Both the position numbers and the translations under genes were made by a program. From assembly GCF_024704385.1 (NCBI RefSeq), contig NZ_JAJDFX010000002.1, positions 3,658,001 through 3,722,000 on the forward strand: DNA of 64,000 nt, read 5' to 3'. This DNA is from Cellulomonas sp. P24. Lineage in GTDB: Bacteria > Actinomycetota > Actinomycetes > Actinomycetales > Cellulomonadaceae. A model generated the notes under the pieces. It was not told the origin of the DNA. It saw only the letters and a list, made by a program, of their open reading frames with translations, and ran no database searches. Shown piece by piece: positions 54,380-64,000 of this stretch; positions within the stretch are counted from its first letter, which is position 1; every line of letters starts with the position of its first letter.

Positions 54380-55441
54380 GTGTACAGGCTCCTCTTCTCC
54401 CTCGTCCTGAGACGCCTCGACCCCGAGAAGGCCCACGAGCTCGCGTTCCGTGCGATCCGGGTGGCCGGTCGCACGCCCGTGCTCCACCGGCTGCTGTCCC
54501 GGGTCTTCCGGAGCGACCCTCGCGGTGGCGTGGAGGCCCTCGGGCGGTGGTTCCCCGCCCCGTTCGGCGTCGCCGCAGGGTTCGACAAGAACGCCGAGGC
54601 GGTCGAGGGCCTGACGATGCTCGGCTTCGGGTTCGTCGAGATCGGCACCGTCACCGCGCACGGGCAGCCGGGGAACGAGAAGCCACGCCTGTGGCGCGTG
54701 CTGGACCAGCACGCGATCCGCAACCGGATGGGGTTCAACAACGAGGGGGCCGTCGCGGTGGCGGACCACCTCCGCCGTCTGCGAGCCACACCGCGCGGCC
54801 GCGCGATGGTCGTCGGGGTCAACATCGGCAAGACCAAGGTGACACCTGCCGCGGAGGCCGCCGGCGACTACGCGACGAGCGCGGCGCTCCTGGCCCCCTA
54901 CGCGGACTACCTCGTGGTCAACGTCTCGTCGCCGAACACCCCCGGGCTGCGGGACCTGCAGTCGGTCGACGCGTTGCGCCCGATCCTCGTCGCGGTGCGT
55001 GAGGCCGCCGACCGCGCCACCGCGGGTGCGGACCGCGTGCCGCTGCTCGTCAAGATCGCACCGGACCTCTCCGACGACGACGTCGACGCGGTCGCCGATC
55101 TGGCGCTCGAGCTCGGCCTCGACGGCGTCGTCGCCGTCAACACGACGATCGCGCACGACCTCGGGCCGGGCGGGCTGTCGGGACCTCCGCTGCTCGCACG
55201 CGGCCTCGACGTCGTCGCGCGGCTGCGGACGCGGCTGGGGCCGGGGCCGGTCATCATCGGCGTCGGCGGCATCACGACGCTGCCGGACGCCCGGGAGTAC
55301 CTGGCCGTCGGAGCGACCCTCGTCCAGGGGTACACGGGCTTCGCCTACCGCGGGCCGTTCTGGGCCTCGCGGCTGAACCGCGGTCTCGCGACGGACGCCT
55401 TGCAGCGCGAGAGCCGGGGCCGGGCGGAGGTCGCGCTGTGA
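54380..55441 (+). CDS. pyrD: dihydroorotate dehydrogenase, quinone-linked (class 2)
   Basis: Fourth step of pyrimidine synthesis, at the membrane. The 353-residue flavoprotein has the class-2 N-terminal amphipathic membrane helix (residues 1-30), FGVAAGFDKNAEAVEGL, NIGKTKVTP and the catalytic serine segment VNVSSPNTPGL, and the FMN-binding VGGITT. GTG 54380 is chosen as start because TAGGTT at 54367-54372 lies seven bases upstream; TTG 54371 would add three residues inside that box. Its stop codon overlaps the next start (GTGA). Confidence 0.94.
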   Translation: MYRLLFSLVLRRLDPEKAHELAFRAIRVAGRTPVLHRLLSRVFRSDPRGGVEALGRWFPAPFGVAAGFDKNAEAVEGLTMLGFGFVEIGTVTAHGQPGNEKPRLWRVLDQHAIRNRMGFNNEGAVAVADHLRRLRATPRGRAMVVGVNIGKTKVTPAAEAAGDYATSAALLAPYADYLVVNVSSPNTPGLRDLQSVDALRPILVAVREAADRATAGADRVPLLVKIAPDLSDDDVDAVADLALELGLDGVVAVNTTIAHDLGPGGLSGPPLLARGLDVVARLRTRLGPGPVIIGVGGITTLPDAREYLAVGATLVQGYTGFAYRGPFWASRLNRGLATDALQRESRGRAEVAL

Positions 55442-55668
55442 TCCGCCCGCAGTGGGAGTGGGCGTTCGACGGTGCCGACGGGGTCGCGCTGGACCGCCCG
55501 GTCAGCCCGGCGTTCGCGAACCAGTACGACGCCGAGGAGTGGATCGGCGAGGTGTGGCGCGACCTCTCGGCGCAGGGTGTGCGCGTGGCGAGGCTGCTGA
55601 ACGGTGGCGCGCAGGCGGCGCCGGCCCTCGTCGTCCCGCCGCTGGACGGGAACCACCGCTCGAGCTAG
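55438..55668 (+). CDS. conserved small protein downstream of pyrD
   Basis: A 76-residue protein with a PQWEWAFDGADGVALDRP opening and EEWIGEVWRDL. It is a conserved actinobacterial type of small hypothetical protein found after pyrD as I recall, with no known role. GTG 55438 overlaps the pyrD stop (GTGA). Its stop shares CTAG with the stop of the convergent MocR gene, so both genes end on the same four bases. Confidence 0.7.
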   Translation: MIRPQWEWAFDGADGVALDRPVSPAFANQYDAEEWIGEVWRDLSAQGVRVARLLNGGAQAAPALVVPPLDGNHRSS

Positions 55669-57145
55669 ACGAACGCCCGGGTCGGGTAGGCGGTGGCCGG
55701 GGTCGCGGTGGGATCGAGCACGGACCACGACGCCGACACCGCACGGATGCCCCGGGTGAGCACCTCGGGCGTCTCCGTGAACGGCACCCGGAGGAACCGC
55801 TCGAAGCTCCCGTCGACCCCGAAGGCCGGTCCGGGGATGAGGCGGGCACCGTGCCGCAGTGCCAGCGCGGTGAGCGCCGAGGACACCGGGACGCCGAGAT
55901 CAGCCCAGAGGAACAGCCCGCCTGCGGGGCGCGGGACCGTCCACTCGGGAAGCTGATCGGCCAGCAGCGCGAGAACCTGGTCGCGTCTCTCGCGGAGCAT
56001 CGACCGACGCTCCGGAAGGATCTCGTCGTGCCGGTCGAGCAGGTGTGCCGTGACGAGCTGCTCGAGCACGGCGGTCCCGAGGTCGACGTGCGCGCGGGTG
56101 AGCGAGAGTCGAGTGATCAGGTCGGGGTGGGCACGCATCCAGCCGACCCGGAGACCGCCCCAGAAGGCCTTGGACGCCGACCCGACCGAGACGACGACCC
56201 CGGACTCGGTGCCACCGCCGGCGAACGGTGTCGGCGCCGCGCCGTCGAGCGTGAGGTCGCTCAGCGCCTCGTCACCGATGATCACGGTCCGATGGCGCAC
56301 GGCCATCTCCCGGATGCGCGCACGACCGGCGTCGGACAGGCTCGTCCCGGTCGGGTTCTGGTAGTCGGGGATGAGGTAGACGAGGCGCGGTGAGACCTGA
56401 CGGATCGTGGACTCGAGCAGGTCGAGGTCGGTCCCGTCCGGGCCCACCGGCACCGGAACGGGCCGCGCCCCGACGGCGCGGATCGCCGTGATGGCGTGCG
56501 GGTAGGTGGGGTGCTCGACGACGACGCGGTCGCCGGGGCCGACGAGCGCGTCGAGCAGCAGGTGCAGTGCGGACTGCGCGCCGCCGGTCACGAGGATCTG
56601 GTCGCGGGTCGTCGGGACGCCGCGCTCCCGGTAGCGCCGCGCGACGGCCTCACGGAGGACGTCCACGCCCATCGGCTCGTAGCCACGTCCGGCGAGGAAC
56701 CTGGGCAGCGCGTCGAGGGCGGCCAGGTAGCCGGCGTGGAGCGAGGGCGGCGCGGGTGGAGCAGCGAGCGAGAGGTCCGCGATCTCGTCCGAGGGCGTAC
56801 GCGAGAAGCCCGGGTAGGCCCGCGGGAGGCCGGTCGTCGCGCCGCCCGGCGCGGAGAGGTCCGACGGGGGAGCGTGGTGATCGTGCCGGAACCGCGTCGG
56901 CTCACCAGGAAGCCCTCGTCGCGCAGGAGCTGGTACGCCGCGCTCGTGGTCGTCCTGGACAGGCCGAGCACGACGGCGAGCTCGCGCTCGCTCGGCAGGC
57001 GTGTGCTGAGCGGGAGGGAACCGGCGAGCAGCGCTGCCCGGACGGCGTCCGCGAGAGCGGTGTACGCGGGGCCCGTCCGGTGCCAGCCGCCGAGGAGTCG
57101 TTCGAGCGCGCGAGGTGACATGTGGCGGTCAGGTGGGCGCGACAT
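55665..57145 (-). CDS. MocR-type PLP-dependent regulator, frameshifted in this sequence
   Basis: A GntR-type DNA-binding domain joined to an aminotransferase class I-like domain that binds pyridoxal phosphate. The N-terminal part has LPSERELAVVLGLSRTT. The C-terminal part has the PLP lysine region SVGSASKAFWGGLRVGW and the YQNPTGTSL motif. The two frames separate at five Gs, 56866-56870; with six, the domains join as ...TITTLPPSDLSAPGG... and give 493 residues, as expected for the family. The gene faces the YczE-like gene over an inverted repeat, and by family knowledge MocR regulators often control their divergent neighbour. Confidence 0.88.
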
Positions 57146-57146
57146 G

Positions 57147-57170
57147 TATCCACTCTTGCGGAGGTGGATA
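57147..57170. promoter_or_regulatory. inverted repeat between MocR gene and YczE-like gene
   Basis: TATCCAC (57147-57153) and GTGGATA (57164-57170) form a perfect 7-base inverted repeat with a 10-base spacer, immediately upstream of the MocR start and 38 bases before the YczE-like start. It is a likely operator for the MocR protein and both genes. Confidence 0.6.
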
Positions 57171-57207
57171 TGGAATGCAAGGCCACTGCTGGCGGAGGAT
57201 GCCAGTC

Positions 57208-57915
57208 ATGACCGATGCCATCCCATCCATCACGGCCATCGTGCCGACCGACGCCGTGTTCGGCTCTCCGCGGATCAGCCGCGTCCACCCGCTGCGTCGC
57301 GGCGCCCAGCTTGCTGCCGGGCTCGTCCTGTACACCCTCTCGATCGCGCTGCTCGTGCGCGCCGGCCTCGGCACGATGCCGTGGGACGTGCTCTCGCAGG
57401 GTCTCTCACGGCACCTCGGCTGGTCGTTCGGCACGGTGACGCTCTCGGTGAGCGCGGTGGTGCTCCTGGCGTGGGTGCCGCTGCGGCAACGCCCAGGAGT
57501 CGGCACGATCGCCAACATGATGGTGATCGGGCTTCTCGTGGACCCGTTCCTCGCGCTGCTCGCACGCCTGCCCGAGAGGCTCAGCCCGGAGTCGGCCACG
57601 CTGCTCGTCGTGGCGGGGATCGCGCTCAACGGTCTCGCGACGGCCCTGTACGTCGGAGCCCGGCTCGGACCCGGACCGCGCGACGGCCTGATGACCGGCC
57701 TCGTCGCCCGTACCGGGTGGTCGTTGCGGCTCGTGCGGACCGGGATCGAGGTCACCGTCGTGAGCCTCGGGTGGGCGCTCGGCGGGACGGCGGGGGTCGC
57801 GACCGTCGCCTATACGGTGGCGATCGGCCCCCTCGTCCACCGGCTGCTCCCGCTGTTCACGCTCGCTCCGGTCGGTACGCGCAGAGCAGCACCCGTCGGA
57901 TCCGAGCGCGAGTAG
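57208..57915 (+). CDS. YczE/YitT-like membrane protein
   Basis: A 235-residue integral membrane protein with about five helices and the ALLVRAGLGTMPWDVLSQGL segment that marks the YczE/YyaS/YitT group; RLGPGPRDGLMTGL repeats the pattern later, so the protein probably arose by duplication. Substrate is unknown; a role in cysteine- or pyridoxal-related transport has been suggested for relatives. ATG 57208 follows GGAGG (57194-57198) at nine bases; ATG 57199 is too close to that Shine-Dalgarno. It is controlled, by position, by the divergent MocR gene. Confidence 0.85.
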   Translation: MTDAIPSITAIVPTDAVFGSPRISRVHPLRRGAQLAAGLVLYTLSIALLVRAGLGTMPWDVLSQGLSRHLGWSFGTVTLSVSAVVLLAWVPLRQRPGVGTIANMMVIGLLVDPFLALLARLPERLSPESATLLVVAGIALNGLATALYVGARLGPGPRDGLMTGLVARTGWSLRLVRTGIEVTVVSLGWALGGTAGVATVAYTVAIGPLVHRLLPLFTLAPVGTRRAAPVGSERE

Positions 57916-57952
57916 CGGCTCGGGTCCGACGGGCGACAGCCCCGATCGTCCC

Positions 57953-57996
57953 GGGTGTCGAGCGCGACGGGTTCAGGTCCGTCGAGCTCGACACCC
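57953..57996. terminator. bidirectional terminator between YczE-like gene and aldo/keto reductase
   Basis: GGGTGTCGAGC (57953-57963) and GCTCGACACCC (57986-57996) pair perfectly, and the stem continues inward through CGACGG and CCGTCG with one mismatch, around an 8-base loop. It lies between two convergent genes. Confidence 0.65.
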
Positions 57997-58004
57997 GCGG
58001 GCGG

Positions 58005-59021
58005 TCAGGACGGGCGGGACGACGGTGAGGACGCCGCGGTCATCGAGGCGTCACGCACCACGGTGCCACCGAGGGCCTCGTCGATCCGGGCCAGCAGCTC
58101 GGCCGGGATCGTGACGCCGGACGCACGGACGTTCTCCTGCACCTGCTCGGGCCGCGAGGCGCCGATGATCGCGGCAGCGACGTTGGAGTTCTGCAGCACC
58201 CAGGCGACGGCGAGCTGCGCGAGCGTGAGCCCGAGCTCGTCAGCGATCGGCTTGAGCAGCTGGACCCGCTCGAGGAGCCCCGGGACCTGGAAGAACCGCC
58301 CGATCATGTCCGCACCGCCGCGGGTGTCCGTCGCGCGCGAACCTGCCGGCAGCGGGGCTCCCGGAAGGTACTTCCCGGTCAGGATGCCCTGGGCGACCGG
58401 TGACCACACGATCTGCGAGATGCCGAGCTCGCGGGACGTCGGGACGACCTCGGGCTCGATCACGCGCCAGAGCATCGAGTACTGCGGCTGGCTCGAGATG
58501 AGCTGGATGCCGAGCTGCTGGGCGAGGGCGTGACCGGCTCGGATCTGGTCGGCCGTCCACTCGCTGACGCCGATGTAGAGGGCCTTGCCCTGGCGCACGA
58601 CGTCCGCGAAGGCCTGCATCGTCTCTTCGAGCGGGGTCTCGGTGTCGTACCGGTGCGCCTGGTAGAGGTCGACGTAGTCGGTCTGGAGCCGCTGGAGCGA
58701 GCCGTTGATGGACTCGAGGATGTGCTTGCGGGACAGCCCGCTGTCGTTCGGGCCCTTCGGGCCGGTGGGCCAGTAGACCTTGGTGAAGATCTCCAACGAC
58801 TCGCGGCGCTGACCGCGGAGCGCCTCGCCGAGCACCGTCTCCGCCGCGGTGTTCGCGTAGACGTCCGCGGTGTCGAAGCTCGTGATGCCGGCGTCGAGAG
58901 CGGCACGGACGCACGCCTTCGCGGTGTCGTTCTCGACCTGCGAGCCGTGGGTGAGCCAGTTGCCGTAGGTGATCTCGGAGATCTTGAGCCCCGAGTTGCC
59001 GAGGTAGCGATAGGTGACCAT
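58005..59021 (-). CDS. aldo/keto reductase
   Basis: A 338-residue NADPH-dependent aldo/keto reductase of the potassium-channel beta-subunit-like group. The catalytic tetrad is visible: Asp and Tyr in FDTADVYANTAAET, Lys in EIFTKVYWP and His in LYQAHRYD. The NADP site is in ...GASRPEQVQENV.... Physiological substrate is unknown; relatives reduce methylglyoxal or L-glyceraldehyde-3-phosphate. ATG 59021 is chosen over GTG 59030 because TAGGGT at 59029-59034 lies seven bases upstream, implying a leaderless start. Confidence 0.92.
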   Translation of the reverse strand: MVTYRYLGNSGLKISEITYGNWLTHGSQVENDTAKACVRAALDAGITSFDTADVYANTAAETVLGEALRGQRRESLEIFTKVYWPTGPKGPNDSGLSRKHILESINGSLQRLQTDYVDLYQAHRYDTETPLEETMQAFADVVRQGKALYIGVSEWTADQIRAGHALAQQLGIQLISSQPQYSMLWRVIEPEVVPTSRELGISQIVWSPVAQGILTGKYLPGAPLPAGSRATDTRGGADMIGRFFQVPGLLERVQLLKPIADELGLTLAQLAVAWVLQNSNVAAAIIGASRPEQVQENVRASGVTIPAELLARIDEALGGTVVRDASMTAASSPSSRPS

Positions 59022-59099
59022 GGATGTCACCCTACGTCGGCCCCGGGACGGCCCGGGTGGCCCGTCGGCCTGCGCGTCGGTGCCGCGCGGGACCGCCTG

Positions 59100-59705
59100 T
59101 CAGGACGGGTGCTCGCCGCGCTTGACCTGCGGTCGCGGCATGCGCGTGCGCCGGATCTGCGACGTGCGGCTCACCGTGTAGAGCACGAGCCCCTGCATCG
59201 ACGTCGAGGGACCGAACTTCGCGATCAGGAGCTTGCGGAGCCGGCGCCAGAGCAGGACCTCGTCGACGACGGTGGCGATCACGAAGAGGTAGAAGGCGAT
59301 CAGGATGCCCAGGTAGGCGTACGAGGACACCTGCTGGGCGACGATCTGCAGGATGAGGAAGCCGAGCACACCCGGCAGCATGTACTCGAGCATGGTGCGC
59401 CTGGCGTCGACGTAGTCGCGGACGAACCGGCGCACCGGTCCGCGGTCCCGTGCAGGCAGGTGGGCCTCGTCACCCGTGACCATGGCCTGGTACTCCAGGT
59501 CGCGGCGCGTCTTCGCGGCGGCGCGCTCCGCGGCGCGCACGGCCTTGCTGTTCCCCGTGCGGCCGGCCGGGACGAGCGGGCGCTTGTTGGCGGCCTCGGC
59601 CTCCTTACGGCGCGGCGTGGGGTGCCCCTTCCCCGAGGTCGTCGTCGACGTGACGTCCGACGGGGTGACGGTAGGGCTGGCATCGGTCTTGCGGCGAGAG
59701 AACAC
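59100..59705 (-). CDS. DUF3043 family membrane protein
   Basis: A 201-residue actinobacterial protein: a basic cytoplasmic N-terminal half with many Lys and Arg, then two membrane helices (about residues 105-125 and 128-148) and a basic C-terminus. Family DUF3043, function unknown. GTG 59705 has TACCCT at 59712-59717 six bases upstream. It is divergent from the dipeptidase gene. The homologue lies near the glycerate kinase and HesB genes in mycobacteria, as here. Confidence 0.85.
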   Translation of the reverse strand: MFSRRKTDASPTVTPSDVTSTTTSGKGHPTPRRKEAEAANKRPLVPAGRTGNSKAVRAAERAAAKTRRDLEYQAMVTGDEAHLPARDRGPVRRFVRDYVDARRTMLEYMLPGVLGFLILQIVAQQVSSYAYLGILIAFYLFVIATVVDEVLLWRRLRKLLIAKFGPSTSMQGLVLYTVSRTSQIRRTRMPRPQVKRGEHPS

Positions 59706-59740
59706 ACCCCGAGGGTAGTCGAGCCGACGGAGTAGCGTGA

Positions 59741-61167
<1,427 letters not shown>

Positions 61168-61168
<1 letters not shown>

Positions 61169-61218
61169 ACCGGCAGGCGTCGCGGGCGCGCTGGTCGGCG
61201 CTGTCGCGGCCTGCCGGT
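61168..61218. terminator. hairpin between dipeptidase and nadA
   Basis: ACCGGCAGGC (61168-61177) and GCCTGCCGGT (61209-61218) pair perfectly over 10 bases, with 31 bases in between that contain shorter GC stems. The left arm begins at the last base of the dipeptidase stop codon. Likely a bidirectional terminator for convergent genes. Confidence 0.4.
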
Positions 61219-61256
61219 CGGCGCAGTCGCAGGGTCCGCAGAGGCCGGCGCGCCCG

Positions 61257-62459
61257 TCAGTACCCGGGCAGCGCGAGCATCTGGTCGAGAGCGACCCGCG
61301 CCCAGTGCGCGTCGTCCTCGTCGACCACCACCCGGTTGACGACCCGGCCGGCGACGAGCGACTCCATCGCCCAGACCAGGTGCGGCAGGTCGATGCGGTT
61401 CATGGTCGAGCAGAAGCACACCGTCGAGTCGAGGTAGTGCACCGTCTTGTCCGGGTGGGCGTTCGCCAGCCGGCGCACGAGGTTGAGCTCGGTGCCGATC
61501 GCCCAGGTCGACCCCGGCTCGGCGGCCTCGAGCGCCTTGATGATGTACTCGGTCGAGCCGACCATGTCAGCCGCGGTGACGACCTCGTGCGTGCACTCGG
61601 GATGCACGAGCACGGTCACCCCCGGCGCGGCCGCACGGATGTCGGAGACGTTCGTCGCAGAGAACCGCCCGTGCACCGAGCAGTGCCCGCGCCACAGGAT
61701 CATCCGCGCGTCGCGCAGCTGCTGCGCCGTGAGCCCGCCCTGCGGCTTGCGCGGGTCGTACACGACGCAGTCGTCGACGGAGAGGCCCAGCTCGCGGACG
61801 GCGGTGTTGCGCCCCAGGTGCTGGTCCGGCATGAACAGGACCTTGCCGTTCCCGTCCGCCCCGCCGACCTGGTCGAAGGCCCACCGCAGCGCGACGTGGG
61901 CGTTCGACGACGTGCAGACGGTCCCGCCGTGCCGGCCGGTGAAGGCCTTGATCGCCGCGGTGGAGTTCATGTACGTGACCGGGACGGTGGTCGCGGCCAC
62001 ACCGACCTCGGTGAGCACGTCCCAGGCGTCCTCGACCTGGTGGATCGCGGCCATGTCGGCCATCGAGCAGCCTGCCGCGAGGTCGGGGAGGATCACCTGC
62101 TGGGTGTCCGAGGTGAGGATGTCGGCAGACTCGGCCATGAAGTGGACGCCGCAGAACAGGATGAACTCGGCCTCGGGGCGTGCTGCCGCCTCGCGCGCGA
62201 GCTTGAACGAGTCGCCGGTCACGTCGGCGAAGTCGATGACCTCGTCGCGCTGGTAGTGGTGGCCGAGCACGAACGCCCGGTCGCCCAGGGCGGCACGTGC
62301 CACGCGGGCACGTTCGACAAGGTCCGGGTCGCTCGGCGCCGGCAGGTCGCCGACGCACTCGACACCCCGCTCGGAGGCGAGGTCGACCCCGCGCCCGAGG
62401 AGCAGCAGCGCCGCCGACGGCGCGGGCTCGGTGAACGTCGTGCCTGGGTTGCTCGTCAC
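61257..62459 (-). CDS. nadA: quinolinate synthase
   Basis: Condenses iminoaspartate with dihydroxyacetone phosphate to quinolinate for NAD, using a 4Fe-4S cluster. The 400-residue protein has HHYQRDEVIDFAD, a FCGVHFMAESADIL cysteine segment, HPECTHEVV and DSTVCFCSTMNR, which hold the cluster cysteines and the substrate-binding His residues. GTG 62459 is the start. nadB and nadC are not in the window. The HesB/IscA protein at the right edge could supply its cluster. Confidence 0.95.
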   Translation of the reverse strand: MTSNPGTTFTEPAPSAALLLLGRGVDLASERGVECVGDLPAPSDPDLVERARVARAALGDRAFVLGHHYQRDEVIDFADVTGDSFKLAREAAARPEAEFILFCGVHFMAESADILTSDTQQVILPDLAAGCSMADMAAIHQVEDAWDVLTEVGVAATTVPVTYMNSTAAIKAFTGRHGGTVCTSSNAHVALRWAFDQVGGADGNGKVLFMPDQHLGRNTAVRELGLSVDDCVVYDPRKPQGGLTAQQLRDARMILWRGHCSVHGRFSATNVSDIRAAAPGVTVLVHPECTHEVVTAADMVGSTEYIIKALEAAEPGSTWAIGTELNLVRRLANAHPDKTVHYLDSTVCFCSTMNRIDLPHLVWAMESLVAGRVVNRVVVDEDDAHWARVALDQMLALPGY

Positions 62460-62533
62460 CCGCCGATCATCCCATAACGCGTCCGGCCTCCCTCGGGGCG
62501 TCGGCTCCCGCAGGGCTGTGCCAGGATCGCGGC

Positions 62534-63707
62534 ATGCGCATCCTGGTCGCCCCGGACTCCTTCGGCGGAACTCTCAGCGCCGGTCAGGCGGCCACGGCGA
62601 TCGCCGACGGGTGGCGCCGGACGGCACCCGACGACCGGGTCGAGCTGTGCCCGCTGTCCGATGGCGGTCCGGGGTTCCTCGACACGCTCCAGACCGGTCT
62701 CGGCGGCACGCTGCTGTCGGTGACGGTCCCGTCCCCGCTCGGCGAGCCGGTCCCCGCCGCGGTGCTGGTCGTGGAGGCCGACGGTGTCCGTACCGCCTAC
62801 ATCGAGTCGGCGCAGGCCATCGGGCTCCCGCTCGTCCCGCTCGATCGCCGGGACCCGACCGTCACGACGACAGCCGGCGTCGGTCGGCTGGTCGAGGCGG
62901 CGCTCGACGCCGGTGCGGGGCGCATCGTCGTCGGTCTCGGGGGATCGGCGACGAACGACGCCGGCGCCGGCATGCTCGGGGTGCTGGGCGTCGGGCCCGG
63001 CGAGGCCCTCGGGGGCGGTGGTCTCCGCCTCGGGGGGGATTCGACCGGCCGACGTCGCGGGACTCGTCGATGTGCGGGAGCGGTTGTCCGGCGTCGAGCT
63101 CGTCGGCGCCTACGACGTGGACGTCCCGCTGCTCGGGTTGCACGGGGCGAGCGGTGGCTTCGCTGCCCAGAAGGGTGCGACACCGGAGCAGGCGCAAGAG
63201 CTCGAGCGGTCCCTCGGCCACTTCGCTCAGCTGGTCGGGCAGGCGCTCGGGACGGACGTCGGGCGTCCGGACCTGCTCGTCGGTGCGCCTCGCACCCCGC
63301 GGTTGTCGACGGCGCCGGGGACCGGTGCGGCAGGTGGGCTCGGGTTCGGTCTCGCGCTGCTCGGTGCTCGGCTGGTTCCCGGGTCGGCCGTCGTCGCGAG
63401 CGCGGTGGGACTGGCGGAGCGGATCGCGGGCGTCGACCTCGTCGTGACGGGGGAAGGCACGTTCGACTGGCAGTCCTTGCACGGCAAGGTCGTCCAGGCG
63501 GTGGCGGCCCGGGCACTCGAGGCCGCCGTGCCGACGGTCGTGCTCGCGGGGCAGGTCGCGCTCGGGCGCCGCGAGTGGAGCGCGGCCGGGATCGCCGGTG
63601 CGTATGCGGTCGCGACGTCGGACGACGAGATCGCGGCATCGCTGGCCGATCCGAGCGGCACGCTCGCCGATCGGGCGGCCCGGCTGGCACGGACGTGGTC
63701 GCGCTGA
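62534..63707 (+). CDS. glxK: glycerate kinase, frameshifted in this sequence
   Basis: Phosphorylates D-glycerate. The N-terminal half has RILVAPDSFGGTLSAG and GLGGSATNDAGAGM; the C-terminal half has GTGAAGGLGFGLALLG and DLVVTGEGTFDWQSLHGKV, all typical of the GlxK family. The two halves are in different frames: seven Gs at 63032-63038, where six would read ...GLRLGGIRPADVAGL.... The corrected protein is 390 residues, a normal length. ATG 62534 is preceded by CAGGAT six bases upstream. The gene is divergent from nadA and followed by the HesB/IscA gene. Confidence 0.9.
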
Positions 63708-63741
63708 GGGACGTCGTCCGCCGGGTCGGGACCTCGGGTGC

Positions 63742-63770
63742 TTCAGGCCCGGCCGGTGCCGTCGTACCCT
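63742..63770 (+). promoter_or_regulatory. promoter of the HesB/IscA gene
   Basis: TACCCT (63765-63770) is a -10 box, with TTCAGG (63742-63747) 17 bases upstream as a weak -35. The leader of about 95 bases before ATG 63872 has no other feature. Confidence 0.4.
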
Positions 63771-63871
63771 GAGGGGAACACCCGCGCCGTGCGCGATGTT
63801 GGTGGGACAGAAGGACCAGACAGACGACAGGCGTGCCCAGGGCACCTCGCGCGAGCAATGCGGAGACGACG

Positions 63872-64000
63872 ATGAGCGAAACCACCGAGACCGCCACCCA
63901 CGGCGTCGTGCTGAGCGACGTGGCCGCGGGCAAGGTCCGCAGCCTCCTCGAGCAGGAGGGCCGCGACGACCTCCGGCTCCGGGTGGCCGTCCAGCCGGGC
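63872..64000 (+). CDS. HesB/IscA family iron-sulfur carrier, N-terminal fragment
   Basis: Only 43 residues are present before the right edge. They read ...VVLSDVAAGKVRSLLEQEG... and continue into LRLRVAVQPG, the first strands of the A-type iron-sulfur carrier fold. The three cluster cysteines lie further on, beyond the window. Such proteins deliver iron-sulfur clusters, and nadA and lipA in this window need them. ATG 63872 is supported by GGAGA five bases upstream. It lies next to glycerate kinase, as in mycobacteria. Confidence 0.85.
   Translation, partial: MSETTETATHGVVLSDVAAGKVRSLLEQEGRDDLRLRVAVQPG

Overview
This is a single, very GC-rich stretch from an actinobacterium. The nearest guess is the order Micrococcales, in the neighbourhood of Cellulomonas, judged from gene content and codon use, not from a search. 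The diagnostic features are a fabD-fabH-acpP-fabF cluster behind a PucR-type FasR-like regulator, a homodimeric AceE, DUF3145, DUF3052, DUF3043, DUF4191 and RDD proteins, polyphosphate glucokinase, GlnE with two glutamine synthetases, an RNase H/phosphatase fusion and an actinobacterial type A RNase P RNA. From memory, much of the gene neighbourhood resembles the Mycobacterium tuberculosis segment around Rv2204c to Rv2246, so most of the window is an old, vertically inherited core block.

Layout. 1-7: an ABC ATPase fragment behind a TetR-like operator, peptide deformylase, DUF3145, then the FASII cluster and its regulator (kb 1.8-6.9). 7-12 kb: a helical hypothetical protein, aceE, DUF3052, an AhpE-type peroxiredoxin and tRNA-Val(UAC). 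12-17.5 kb: a zinc alcohol dehydrogenase, a NIF3 / coiled-coil / RNase H-phosphatase operon, yaaA and rnpB. 17.5-20.7 kb: an accessory island with a doubly broken phospholipase C under a possible PHO box, and a DUF6191 protein. 20.8-26.3 kb: map-ppgK-MBL hydrolase operon, a SPOR-like small protein, panB, nadE. 26.4-38.9 kb: nitrogen block (glnA2-glnE, glnA1 with a GlnR box) interrupted by a peptide ABC transporter, then RDD. 38.9-51.2 kb: DUF4191, lipA, lipB, a MarR-MMPL efflux pair, an oxidoreductase, a membrane pseudokinase, an epimerase, and sucB-lpd. 51.5-64 kb: pepA, small membrane proteins, pyrD, a MocR regulator facing a YczE-like membrane protein, an aldo/keto reductase, DUF3043, a dipeptidase, nadA, glycerate kinase and a HesB/IscA protein.

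How the parts work together. aceE, sucB and lpd encode enzymes of the 2-oxoacid dehydrogenase complexes, and lipA/lipB make the lipoyl cofactor their E2 needs; the acetyl-CoA feeds the adjacent FASII genes, and LipB takes octanoyl groups from the same acyl carrier protein. glnA1, glnA2 and glnE form the ammonium assimilation module, with adenylylation control and a GlnR site. nadE and nadA belong to NAD synthesis, panB to coenzyme A synthesis, pyrD to pyrimidines.

Two window-wide points matter for any user. First, six genes (fabF, alcohol dehydrogenase, phospholipase C, panB, the MocR regulator, glycerate kinase) are each shifted by exactly one base at a G or C run, and each full length becomes a multiple of three when that run is corrected by one base. 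Since fabF and panB are normally required, sequencing error at homopolymers is the simplest reading. Second, at least eighteen genes carry a TANNNT -10 box ending 6-8 bases before the start codon, and most of these lack a Shine-Dalgarno sequence, so leaderless transcription appears common here. No insertion sequence, CRISPR array or prophage was seen, and I found no convincing new multi-gene system; the best new leads are regulatory sites and the degenerate proteins listed in the findings.
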